Positions 20,870 to 32,800 of a stretch of 64,000 bases of DNA are shown here, one piece after another. How positions within the stretch are numbered: the first letter of the stretch is position 1; the number at the start of each line of letters is the position of its first letter. A model generated the notes under the pieces. That model saw only the letters and a program-made list of their open reading frames with translations. It was not told the DNA's origin and did no database searches. Source of the DNA: Mesostigma viride (taxonomy: Eukaryota > Streptophyta > Mesostigmatophyceae > Mesostigmatales > Mesostigmataceae); the NCBI GenBank assembly GCA_009746045.1, contig RPFO01000891.1:1-64000 (forward strand), read 5' to 3'. Position numbers and translations under genes: made by a program.

Positions 20870-23800
20870 ATGAATGCCTCCAGGATCGGGGCAGTTTTCG
20901 AGTCGGCAAAGTCGTTTCCGGTCGCGGCGAAGCGTTTGCCATGTATAGCAAGGAGAATTGCGCGTGAATTGCGTCCTGAGATCTTGGTTAAGCGCAGCTG
21001 GTACCCCGGACACAAGGCAGCCTCTTTGTACTATCCCACCAAGTCTGCCTGGGCAGTTCGCCCATTGATAACTATGGCTAGCGACAGAAAGAACGCCGGC
21101 GCGGCTCCGGCTCCTTCGGGCAATCGGCTTGCTTCGCAAGAAAGCCCTTACTTGCTTCAGGTGATGTCTGAAGTGTACACCCCAACAATCGCCGCTCGAT
21201 GCATTCCTTGAAGGGCACCAGAAGTCGTTGCGGACGAGATTCGTTGCCATGTTTCCTGAATGCGCTGGCCGTGGCTGTTATATTGTTGGATATTTGTGAC
21301 GTTGGCGTTGTGTCGCTCGTGTCCCGCTAACAGCATGCAAACAATCCAGTGGACTGGTACCCATGGGGAGAGGAGGCATTTCAGGCAGCCAAGGAATCCG
21401 GAAAGCCGATTTTTCTGTCTGTGGGCTACAGCACGTGCCACTGGTGAGTTGGCGTCGGCTTGTCAACTCCTGCTGCCAAGCAGTCAGCGTCGTATATAAT
21501 GATTCAGCTTCTCATCCGGCGGTTGCTGTCGCCCTCATCCTGGTTATATGAGAACGTTTTTAGTGGATGGGCTACTCTTTAAGTGAGTAGCCCATCATTT
21601 TAGATGGGCTAGTTTCCATGGTATGCATTTAGTTGTGGGATTGGTTAGTGGCTTATTATGTAGTGCTACGTGAAACTATCACTGCAGGGCCTGCTTGCAT
21701 CTTTCCATGGCAGGCAGTCCCACCAGGAGAAGGCTCACACCATTGTTGCATATGAAGGCACGAGTCACCAGGATGGGATGGTGTGAACGACTGCATCTGT
21801 TTTTGCTGTCTACGGTGGTAGCGATCGGGGGCGGCTCTTGCTTTTGTCCTCTCGATCGGGGGCGGCTCTTTATTTGGTCCTCTAGAACGGGGGCGGCCCT
21901 TGATTTGGTCTTCTAGATGAAAGCTTGTCTGCGATTCCCCGGTGTATGGACTACCATGGTTCGCTTGGTGTCGCCCTCGGTATGACAATGGGTGGAACTA
22001 GGATTCCCCCGACGCTTCTCCCCACGTTGTGTCCCCCCCCCCGCGCTGTCCCCCCCCCCACGCTGTGCTCCCCTCCCCACAATGTGTTGAACCCCCCACG
22101 ATGTGTGTGTGGCGCTTGGCTGTCTGCTTGGCTGTGCTCGATGCGGTGACGGCTGATGCCAGGTGCCATGTGATGGAGCACGAGTCGTTTGAGAGCACAG
22201 AGGTGGCGGAGATCATGAACCGAGAGTTCATCAACATCAAGGTGAGTGCGCGCAACTGTTTTTTAAAAAATCGGCATCAAGGTGTTCATGTGCGTGTGTG
22301 TGCGCCCACACACGCACACACGCATACACGCGCACACACGCACACACACATACACACAAGCAGACACACGCAGTTGGGTGCTCAGTTTGCTCATGTGGAT
22401 GGCATGCGCAGCCACGGCCACCGGGCTGTTCTCAAGAACCTTGAGCTCTCGGCTCCTCAACCATCGCTATGTTTGTAAGTGCCACCGTTGTCTTGTGTGA
22501 ACATGCAGCCTGGGATGGGCCATCCGAGGCCGATGTACTCGCGGAAAGGGTAGGGACGCGCCAAGATGCCGCACGCGACTGTCCAGGCTGGGGGGTGTCG
22601 CATGTCTTGGGGTTGTCTCACGTTTGGGCGCTTGCTTCTAGCAACAAAGGGGCACAACCAGTGCATGCCCGCCCGCCCTGCCCACCCGGCCCGCCCGGCC
22701 CGCCCTGCCTGCTTGTAATCTACCTAGCCGCCCTGCCCTGCATGCGTCCCTGCTCGGCCCCCATGAATCCCTTAATCTCGGTCTCTGTGTGTGTCTGTGT
22801 CCATGTCGTCGTCTTCCGGCCTTGACGCATCCCCTTATCCCTGCTTCCCCGTGCCCCTGCCCCCCTGTCCCCCCCCCCCTCCCCCTTCTCCTCCCTTTTC
22901 CCCCAACCCTCTCCCATTGCGCCAGGTGGACCGTGAGGAGCGTCCGGATGTGGACAAGGTGAGCCGCGCCGCTGGCACATGTGTTGTTGCTGGCACACGC
23001 GCCAATGATGATTCCCAGCGTCGCCCCACCTGTCATCATCCATGCATCCCACTGCTTGGTGCATGAGCTACTAATTGCACTAGCTATTATTAACTCATGC
23101 ATGGCATGGCACCAGCACAGCGGTGCGTCCGTTAGCGGCCACTGCCTCCCCTGTCATGCACCGCTGGCACTTCCCCTGGCATGGGAAGGACGTTTCTCCC
23201 AGGGTGTCGTCATGGGAGGGATACTCCTGTGGAGAGCTGCATCGTGTAGTGTGTTGCTATTGCTTTCATCCGCATGCGTGTCTCCCCCCACCGCTCGCAT
23301 CATGGCTTCGCGCTACATCCCATCATCAGACCAAGTGCCCGCTTCTGCTGGCTGGCACAGCAACCGCTTTGGGCGCACTCACTTTCATGGGCAGAACGAT
23401 CAGGGTCCCTGTGGGAAGATATTGGCGGGGGACCGTTTTGCAGGCGATGGCAGCCTTTGGAACAGAGATGGCCCCCCTGACATGGGCCACGGCAATGCGG
23501 TGGATTCAGTGATGGACCAATCATGTCATCCTGCACCTGCAACTGCCCACATCCACGCAGCGGCATTACCGGCAGACTCCCCGGCTAAGGCCCGTGCCAG
23601 TTTCTGTGTACACCAGCCGCGTACATGCTTGTAAATGCCATAGTGACCTTCGCTCTTAGGTACCCCTTTTGCTTGTATATTCGTTTTGTGTTGAGTCCGG
23701 CAGACCAGCTTGGCGATTGCCAAGGGTTATGTGCACTTGTTGGAGTTGATATGGGAAGGACAGAGCTGCTGTTGTACACCAAACAGAGTCGTAGGTTGTA

Positions 23801-26800
23801 GGCAACATGGCTTTGTCATGGCACAGTTAGGATTTGTTGTGGGGGGTGGGGGGAGAGGGGGAGGGATGGGGCAGAGTAGGGGGATAATTTACATGGGGTG
23901 GGGTGGGTTGAGACAGGCTTGGCGTGTTATATTGGGTGTGCTGTAACCGTGGGCACTGCCCCATTGCCTGCTCTTGGTGTGCATTGGCATTGACTGCCGA
24001 GCCTTGGATGTGCGACCCCCATCTTGCCCACTGCGCCTACGAATGGCCCTGGCTCCGCAGGTTTACATGACGTATTTGCAAGCCACTTCTGGCGGGGGCG
24101 GCTGGCCCATGAGCGTTTTCCTCACCCCCGACCTGAAGCCCTTTTTGGCAGGGACCTACTACCCTCCTGAGGACAACTATGGCCGCCCAGGCTTCAAGAC
24201 CATACTGACGTACGTGTCCAAGGGAGAATGGGGACAGAGCTCTTGTGGGCGTGCAGCTTTGGCGCAGCAGCCTGCCAATGCCCCTTATATGTTACATAAC
24301 GTGTTTATGTTATATGTATGTAATATATGTAGATGTTATGTATACAGTATGTGTTTCAAAACACGGGGCGTGTGTTTAGTTCATGCGTTGCCATGCCTCG
24401 TTCAGTCGACCTGGCCTTTGCGATTGAAAATCCTCGGAATACAGCGGTGGCCCCATTAGTCATAGCCACCACTACGGCCTTGGCTACAGGTTTCTTGGCC
24501 TCGTATTGCCCTTGTCTCCTTGGCCATATGTCGCTGTACGGGAGAGCTTTTCATGGCTGCCATGCCACCAGCGGCGTTCGTGCATGGGTGGCATAACCGC
24601 CCACCTCCTGCCAGTCCCTAACCAGGAACGGGCGGTGTGTTCCTTTTTACCAGTTGCATCCTGGTATGATAGGGCGGCGGCTGGTGGCGGCGGCCAGGAG
24701 CTAGCGATGCTGTCTCATGGCTATTGACCGACGTGTCATCCTCCCATGTTGGGTGGGGCCTGGTGTGAGTGTGCCAGCCGAATGGGGTGGGGTAAGGGCG
24801 GTAGGGTGAGCCTATGGGGTACAGGTTCAGGGGTGTGGGGTGGTTGACAGGCTTGTAACAACTTGTGCTTGGATGGCATTTTTGTGCTGGGTGGAAAGGA
24901 AAGGCCATGCGTCATTCCGTCAAGCCAGGGGGCGCACGCCTTGCCCGGATCTGCCTCGGCCCATAGCATGATGGGTTGGCCAGTCACCTCCACGGCTCAT
25001 GTGCAGGGCCTGGTGGGCTTCTGAGGTTAGGCGTTCGAAGGTTCTTAGGTTACCCTCTCTGAAGCCCTGAAGGTAAACTTGCTTCCTGCGGCCAGCGTAG
25101 CTGTGGTCCCCCCCTGGCATGGCTTGGCCTGCATGGCACGCGTCAGCCATGCCAGCACTCGGTTGCTTGCAACGAAAGCAACGTCAGGCAACTCATGGTT
25201 GACCAGCGTGGTGAATTTGATGTGTTTGCTTGCCTGGTCGCGGTGGCCGTGGCGTGAGCTGGCAGCAAGGTGGCCGCCGCGTGGAAGTCCCAGAAGGACG
25301 CCATCAGCAAGGGCGTGGAGCAGGCCATGGAACAGCTGGCAGACGCGTCCGTCATGCGCGCGGGCAGGGACTCGTACGAGATGGCTGAGGCAAAGAAAAT
25401 CATTTCGCTTTGCAGCCTGCAGGTGTGTAGGGGGGGGGGGGGGAATGACACCATGCAGAAGGGCAGTTATTAGCACTAGAGGGCGATAGGTTCAGTGGCA
25501 GGCGAACCGACAGGAGGAACCATCACCGTTTAGGGGACATCCAGAGAGTTGTCTATCAGGGGACGGTCGCGGCGCGAATATTTTGGCGCCGAAAAATTCG
25601 CGGTACCCGTCCGTACCGTGAAAAAGCGGTTCACGGTGCAAAGCACGGTGCGCGCACCCCTACCGGAGCTGGCCATGGCGACTGCGTTCATTCGAAAATA
25701 TACCAGTGTGGCCTACGGAATGCAGAAAAAGTGCGACGATGTAAAAGGAGATCAGTTGTTCATATTGTTGCATCGCGGAATGTATACGGTTTGCAGCATC
25801 GGTGATTTTATTCATGACCATCGCCGTCGGGGTCTACTCCGAAATTTTGGTCGCGAGGTATGGAATAGAATGCATGCTCGCGGCAGCGATGGTCAAGTTT
25901 TGTAGGCCACAATCACCATAAGGAAGGGTTTGTATTGGGACTAATTAAACTTGGAAGAAATGGTGCGTTATCTTCAAGCTTCTTGCAATCAACGACGATA
26001 CTATGTGTTCAGGCTCGCGGGATGCGCGTCCGACTCTTGAATAGACATTGGTGCTTCTTTGTGCACCTGTGCAAACGACGCTGCGTTCGTAGTACGATCC
26101 TATCCTCGATGTCCTCTTTTCATAGTTTCAGGGTTATTAACGCGAACCTTTTGCCTTCTTTCGGGGCAGTTTCCGCCAGATTGTTTGCCATTGCTTGCTG
26201 CTGCAACGCCAGATTCCTACTTCCTAGCAACGTTCGAACCTTTTGCCTTCTTTCGGGGCAGTTTCCGCCAGATTGTTTGCCATTGCTTGCTGCTGCAACG
26301 CCAGATTCCTACTTCCTAGCAACGTTCGAATGAATTCGTCTACGTTGCATGGCTAAGATGCGTCAAGACGGGAGCCATGACAGTTAATTAAGTTATGAGA
26401 CGTATGAAATGGTTTCTTTTAGGGATCTTAGTCACTTTATAGCACCCAGTTTTGTTTTGTTTGTTGAGAACTGGCGTGGCCTTCTTTATCAGTGGCTTCT
26501 TTATCAGTGCTGAATGGCTGACGGGCCAGAGGCTGTTCATAAGCAAATGCTCTTGCTTCTAAGGTTGCAGTGGTGTCTAAGGGATATACTGCATGGGTGG
26601 CACAGTCATTAGGTAGGGTTTGGCATTGTTCTATGAAAGCATCTTCCACTGAATTGTGGGAGGGCCCAAGCATATGGATGAGACAGTAAGGTACCAAGGC
26701 AAGGTAACCATGGTAAGAAGCCTTGGCAAGCAGAATGTATTATAAGGAAAATTTGTCTACGGACCATGCGTTCTCCCCGACGGCTGAGCATTGCGGATAG

Positions 26801-29800
26801 AGCTGTCTAGGGTGTTCTTGCAGTGACGTCCATGGTTTCGGCATGATGCTCACACCTCAGACTTAGTTCATGCTAAGTGAGATCTGCATGTGTAAACCTA
26901 CCAGCCTTGCTGCCGTGCACACACAGACACACGTGCAGGGGTGGCCAACCCAAGTGTGCTGTGTGATGACGACGAGTGCTCGTGGGGTGTGCAGTGCATG
27001 GGCAATGGGCACCCCCCTCAGCCACATGCTACAGGGTGGCTACTTTTGCCCTGCATGTGAGGGAGTAGGAGTAGGCGACAGTGATGATGATTGAGTGGTC
27101 CATGGCCCTGCCAGGTGGGCTTCTGGTAGTGTGTCAGAGTGTGGTGCCAACATGCATTGAGCTGTGTAAGTTCTGAGTTCACATAATCTGGTGAGATCTA
27201 AAGCTTGTGGGTGTCAATGGGCTGATGGCCACTGAGCAAGTGCTATCCAGGCCATGTCTGGCATGGCCAGGTACCCTGCTGGCAAAGGCTCTTCCACACT
27301 CATTTGTGGTTAGAATGCAGCACAATTTGGTGCCAGATGTTTGGCATAGCAGGTATTTAGTTTCAAGTCATTTGGCCATATTTGACATGTCTAGGTGGTT
27401 CAGGCACTACTGATGGTGTGAAGTTTGGACGGTCCGGACATGTTTGGCACGGTCAGGTGGCCTTGTGCCAAAAGCTTCTCCTCCCTCATTTGTGCCCAGA
27501 ATGGTCTAAAAACTTGTGGGTGTATGCTTTGGTCCATATTGTATTTGACATTAGGTTATTTGACACCATCTGATGGGTTCTAGTAATTAAAAAAAAAAAA
27601 AAAAACGCTAAATTGTCTATCAATTATTGAGTATTCACAATGGACAACGTATAAGAGTAAAAGTTAAAGTAGATGAATTATCTCCTTCTGTTACAAATAT
27701 TTATCCTTCCGCAGGGTATTTTGAACGTGAAGTTTGGGACGTGCACGGAGTATTTTTTTCTCATCATCCAGATTTACGACGTATTTCAACAGATTATGGA
27801 TTTCAAGGTCATCCTTTAAGAAAAGATTTTCCTTTAAGTGGGTATTTTGAAGTACAATATGATGTTTCAAAAACGCGTGTCATAGTTGAACCTTTAGAAA
27901 TGAGTCAAGAATTTTGTAAAAAACAGCGTATTTTCAGCCCCACAATTCTCTCCTTTCAGGTTTGACATTATTTTGCTACACCAATCTTGAATTTGGGAAT
28001 TCAGTGCTCCGTGGTCCCCCAAACCAGGGACACGAGACTAATCAATTAATTAGTTAATTGCTACCCCAATGGGCTAGAAACAATGTGCATGGACCATAGA
28101 ATCATAATGTGGGTAGGACCCTCTCGAACTGTACCCCCCTTGTCCTGTGGAAAATACGCTATAATAGGGGTGTGGGGTGTATATACGGTCATAACGCCCC
28201 GTATATATGTGCTGAATGGCTGAAAAATTTTCATCTGTTGTTATTATGACCTCCACCAAGTTTTAGGGCTGCACGATGTCAGCATTTCATTTTATTCCAT
28301 GATGTCTCTTTTGTGCTGATTTCATAGGGTCCTCCCCTTAAGAAAACAGTCTACTGGGGGCAGGCAGACCGCGGGTGTGGGTGGTGGCCTGATTGTCCCC
28401 TGTGCAGACAGGCCCCCTTGTGTCGCATGGACTCACCACAGCTGTTTTGGGCTCCTGTTGTCGGCCTTTTTGCTCGCTGTCAGTCCACGTATCTGATTTG
28501 ACATGGAACATGATTGACCTCGCAAGTGCTGCCCATGTTGCTGCCTGCCCCTCGCGGATGGCACGGGGCGATGGGCTTCCACGGGTGCATGACGCCACCG
28601 GGCGCCAGCTGGCGGAGCGATACGACGAGAAGCTCGGCGGCTTCAGCGGCGCGGGCGGGCGACCCAAGTTCCCGCGCCCTTGTGAGCTTTTCCTCCTGTT
28701 CCGCGCGGGCATGCTTGCCAGCTCGGCCATGGAGCCGGGGCGTGCGGACTCGGGGGCAGCGGCCACGGGCATGGCGCTCGCATCACTGGAGAAGATGGCG
28801 GGGGGGGGCATCCATGACCACGTGGGAGGCGGGTTCCACCGATACTCCGTGGATGAGTACTGGCACGGTGAGGGGGGTGGGGGGAGCTGGTCGAGTACTG
28901 GCACGGTGGGTGGGGTGGGGGTGGGGAGCTGGTCGAGTACTGGCACGGTGGGTGGGGTGGGGGTGGGGAGCTGGTCGAGTACTGGCATGGTGGGTGGGTG
29001 GGGGTGGGGAGCTGGTCGAGTACTGGCATGGTGGGTGGGTGGGGGTGGGGAGCTGGTCGAGTACTGGCACGGTGGGTGGGGTGGGGGTGGGGGGCTGGTC
29101 GAGTACTGGCACGGTGGGTGGGGTGGGGGTGGGGAGCTGGTCGAGTACTGGCATGGTGGGTGGGTGGGGGTGGGGAGCTGGTCGAGTACTGGCACGGTGG
29201 GTGGGGTGGGGCTGGGGAGCTGGTCGAGTACTGGCACGGTGGGTGGGGTGGGGGTGGGGAGCTGGTCGAGTACTGGCACGGTGGGTGGGGTGGGGCTGGG
29301 GAGCTGGTCGAGTACTGGCACGGTGGGTGGGTGGGGGTGGGGAGCTGGTCGAGTACTGGCACGGTGAGGGGGGTGGGGGTGGGGAGCTGGTCGAGTACTG
29401 GCATGGTGGGTGGGTGGGGGTGGGGAGCTGGTCGAGTACTGGCACGGTGGGTGGGGTGGGGGTGGGGAGCTGGTCGAGTACTGGCACGGTGGGTGGGGTG
29501 GGGGTGGGGAGCTGGTCGAGTACTGGCACGGTGGGTGGGGTGGGGGTGGGGGGCTGAATGAGTACTGGCACGCTGGGTGGGGTGGGGGTGGGGAGCTGGT
29601 CGAGTACTGGCACGGTGAGGGGGGGGGGGGTCTGTTTGGGTGGTAAGGGGGAGGGGTGTCTGTTTGCGCGGTGAGGAGGTCAATGGCGAGGTGAGCGGTG
29701 GGGGTGGGGGGCAGTGAGTTGTGGGGCATCATGGAATGGCTAGTTTGGTGTCCTGATACGCACAAGTTGCTGATGGGTGTTCCCTACGTTTGGTATCCTG

Positions 29801-32800
29801 GTTGATGGTGGTCCGCTTGTGTCCCGTTTAGGGTTGGAGGAAGGGGCGGCGTGCATGCGGTGGCTGCAGAACACTGGACGCCAGGGGCAGTTGCTGAATG
29901 TTCCATCCGTCGCGGTTAAAGGACAACTCAACCAATGTAGGACAGGTTAAGCCTTCAGGGACAAATTCGTGTCTTGTGAACGGGCCTGGGATGGTTGCGC
30001 ACGGGGGGGGGGGTGGCGAATGTGCATTGTTTGTCGCAGAATGAAACATTTCTGTCTGTAGCAAAGTAACAGTCCCTTGTTCCTTATGAGGTCCCCAATG
30101 CCCTTGTTCCTTATGAGGTTCCCAATGCCCTTGTTCCTTATGAGGTCCCCAATGCCCTTGCTCCTGGTTGGATGTGGCGCGCGCACGAGCATGTGCTGGA
30201 GACCTGACGGCAGAATGTGCACATGCTACGTTGTCGTGGTGGCCCATATGCCTCATGCATCCACATTTGGTCGTGTCATTTGACGGTGACGCGCGATGGT
30301 GATTGCGCGCGGATCGCCCGGCCTTTCTGCTTCCATGGGGAATGGGGCTTCCATCGCTGGCGGCAGTTCCCCACTTTGAAAAGATGATGGTGCGTACGCT
30401 CACTATGGGAGGAGCAGGAAGCTGCGGTGGTAGGCCAAGCGTGTTGGCTGTGCCAGACATTTCTGTGCCGACCCCCCGTTGGGGGCTCCGGGAAACAGGG
30501 GGCAGCTTGGCCAGCCAATCATAGCTGGCTGATACAGCCGGTGCGCTGGGTTGTAGGGTGGGGGACAGTCGGTAGGGTGCCCGGGGCATTGGTGTTCGCC
30601 ATGAGCCAGCGATCCTACGGCTAGGCTACCATCGTTGCCAGCGGTCGCCCGAGGGTGGCACTCTTGCCCGACAGTGCACGCGGTGCGCCTGTCTGCATCG
30701 GCTGGTTCCCCCACACAGCAGAGTATCAATATGCCGGTGAACATTCTGTAGCCGCGGTTGCTGCCAGACGGGTCCCCCGGCATCATTGCAGGGCCACGAC
30801 TAGCAAGCCTGTTGAGTGTTGGGTGGCCGCTTTGTGGGTGGCCGCTTTGTGGGTGGCCGCTTTGTGGGTGGCCAGTCTGGACCAAATGGGTCCCGGCTGC
30901 CTTGTAAGTGCCCCCCAGCAATGGATGATAATGGGTGCTGCCACGTTGTGGGAGTCTACCAGCAACAAGTGGCTCACAGTCCTGCCTTGGGCTCCTTCTG
31001 CGTCCATCCTTTCTGGCCCCTAATTCTTGTGCCCGCAGTACGACCAAGCCCAGCTGGTGGTGGCCTACTTGGAGGCCTACTCGCTCACGCGCGACCGGAA
31101 GTTTGCACGGTCGGCACGGGACACGCTGGACTACGTGCTGCGCGACATGCGGCATGCGGAGGGGGGGATTTTCTCAGCCGAAGACGCCGACAGCGCACCC
31201 ATCGGTGGCGGCCGCAAGAAGGAGGGCCTCTTCTACCTCTGGGATGTGGCCGAGGTGAGCGGAACCGTGCAAGGAGCTGTTATGTGAGAAGAGCCCTCAG
31301 CACTGAGTTTTTGGCGAAGAGCCTTGGGCAATGAGTGCTCCAAGATTTGCCTGTGCGCTATAGGGAAGCAGCGGCTAAGCACGCATCCGCTGGTGATGGC
31401 CGGTCGCACGGGTTGGAAGAAAGTTGTTTGCAGGTACTGAAAGGGGGGGCTCTTGAGATAGGAAGATACTCCTTGTACTAGAAGATATACTACCATGTAC
31501 TATGAAGATATTTGTTAAGATCACTGAGCTCCCAAGAAGACCAGCATTTGATTGAATACAATAAGTGGAGCCCTGCCACAAATGCAGCAGTTAACAGTGG
31601 CCTTAAGGTTTCTCAATCCGCACGCGGAAGCAAGAAGCCTCCAGGGTGGGAGGGAGGGGAAAGAAACAATTGCGGATCATTGCCTGCCTAGCTTGCTTAA
31701 GGTATGGCCCGCCGACACACAAGCTGACATCATCCTAAATTAATTAACACCGGCATGCGTCACACGCCGGCCTGAACACTGCTGAAAACGCCACTACAAA
31801 CAACGTGGTCACGCACCCCCAGGCTAGTGTGTTAACCGTACAGGTAGTTGTACAAGGTTCCCAAGACTGACAAACATAAAACTCGCCCATCGACCCCTTG
31901 GGCCGGTCCGAATCCACTATACAATAATTAATCACGACTCACTAAAGAACCCAAATCAGCCAAAGATTCGTTAAGCAACCAGCCGACCCTACAGGTCCCC
32001 ACCTAACCTCAGCTGGTGCAACCAAACACGAATCTTTGCAAGCAAGTCGTATAAAACCTACAATTAATTTTCTCGGACCAGCTAATTAATAGCCACCGAC
32101 CCTTATAAACAACCGGGCCATCCAAGGAAAATTCGGGCGAGCAGGAAACCCTTTGTACAGATCGAATTAGTCAGCCCATGTCGCAGACAGCCTTCCACAT
32201 CCAGGCCAAGGCATGGCGGCCTTATCTTTCCCGCATGCGTTAATTAAACTATATTCAGAGAAAACCGATTAAGATCACTGAGCTCCCAAGAAGACCAGCA
32301 TTTGATTGAATACAATAAGTGGAGCCCTGCCACAAATGCAGCAGTTAACAGTGGCCTTAAGGTTTCTCAATCCGCACGCGGAAGCAAGAAGCCTCCACCC
32401 AATTACCCCCCCTGGCGCCAACCCCATTGCGCCGATTAAACTCATGACCACCGTGCGCGAAAGAGCGTGTCGCAACATCTTAAATGGCGACTCAGCCCGC
32501 GCTAGGCTATATTAACCCCCGCAGGGGCCCGCTGGTTACAATGCGACACAAGCCGGTGACCACCCCAAAAGCAAGCCCCAAAAAGAGCCAGCATTTCGCA
32601 ATTCCGGAACCGTCCAAAAAGGAAAGAGGTTTTACGACACCATAATAGACTGAGCCGCGCAGCAGGTGCTGAGACGAAAAGGAACGACAAAGGTCTGGCG
32701 TAGCCTCGCCTCCCTAAGACGCCCTCCCCAACTCGAGTCTCGCAATAGGGAAATTTTAGCTTCGGAGCGCAACTCTCGCGCGGCTCCTATTGTCCCCAAC

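Noticed and set aside
22281-22375. Small ORFs over a CA/GT dinucleotide run
   Set aside because: Microsatellite within intron 3 of the SPATA20-like gene; no coding signal.
28338-29765. Long Pro-rich and Gly-rich open frames on both strands
   Set aside because: Product of the 42-bp G-rich array in intron 7; only 28609-28867 (plus) is exonic.
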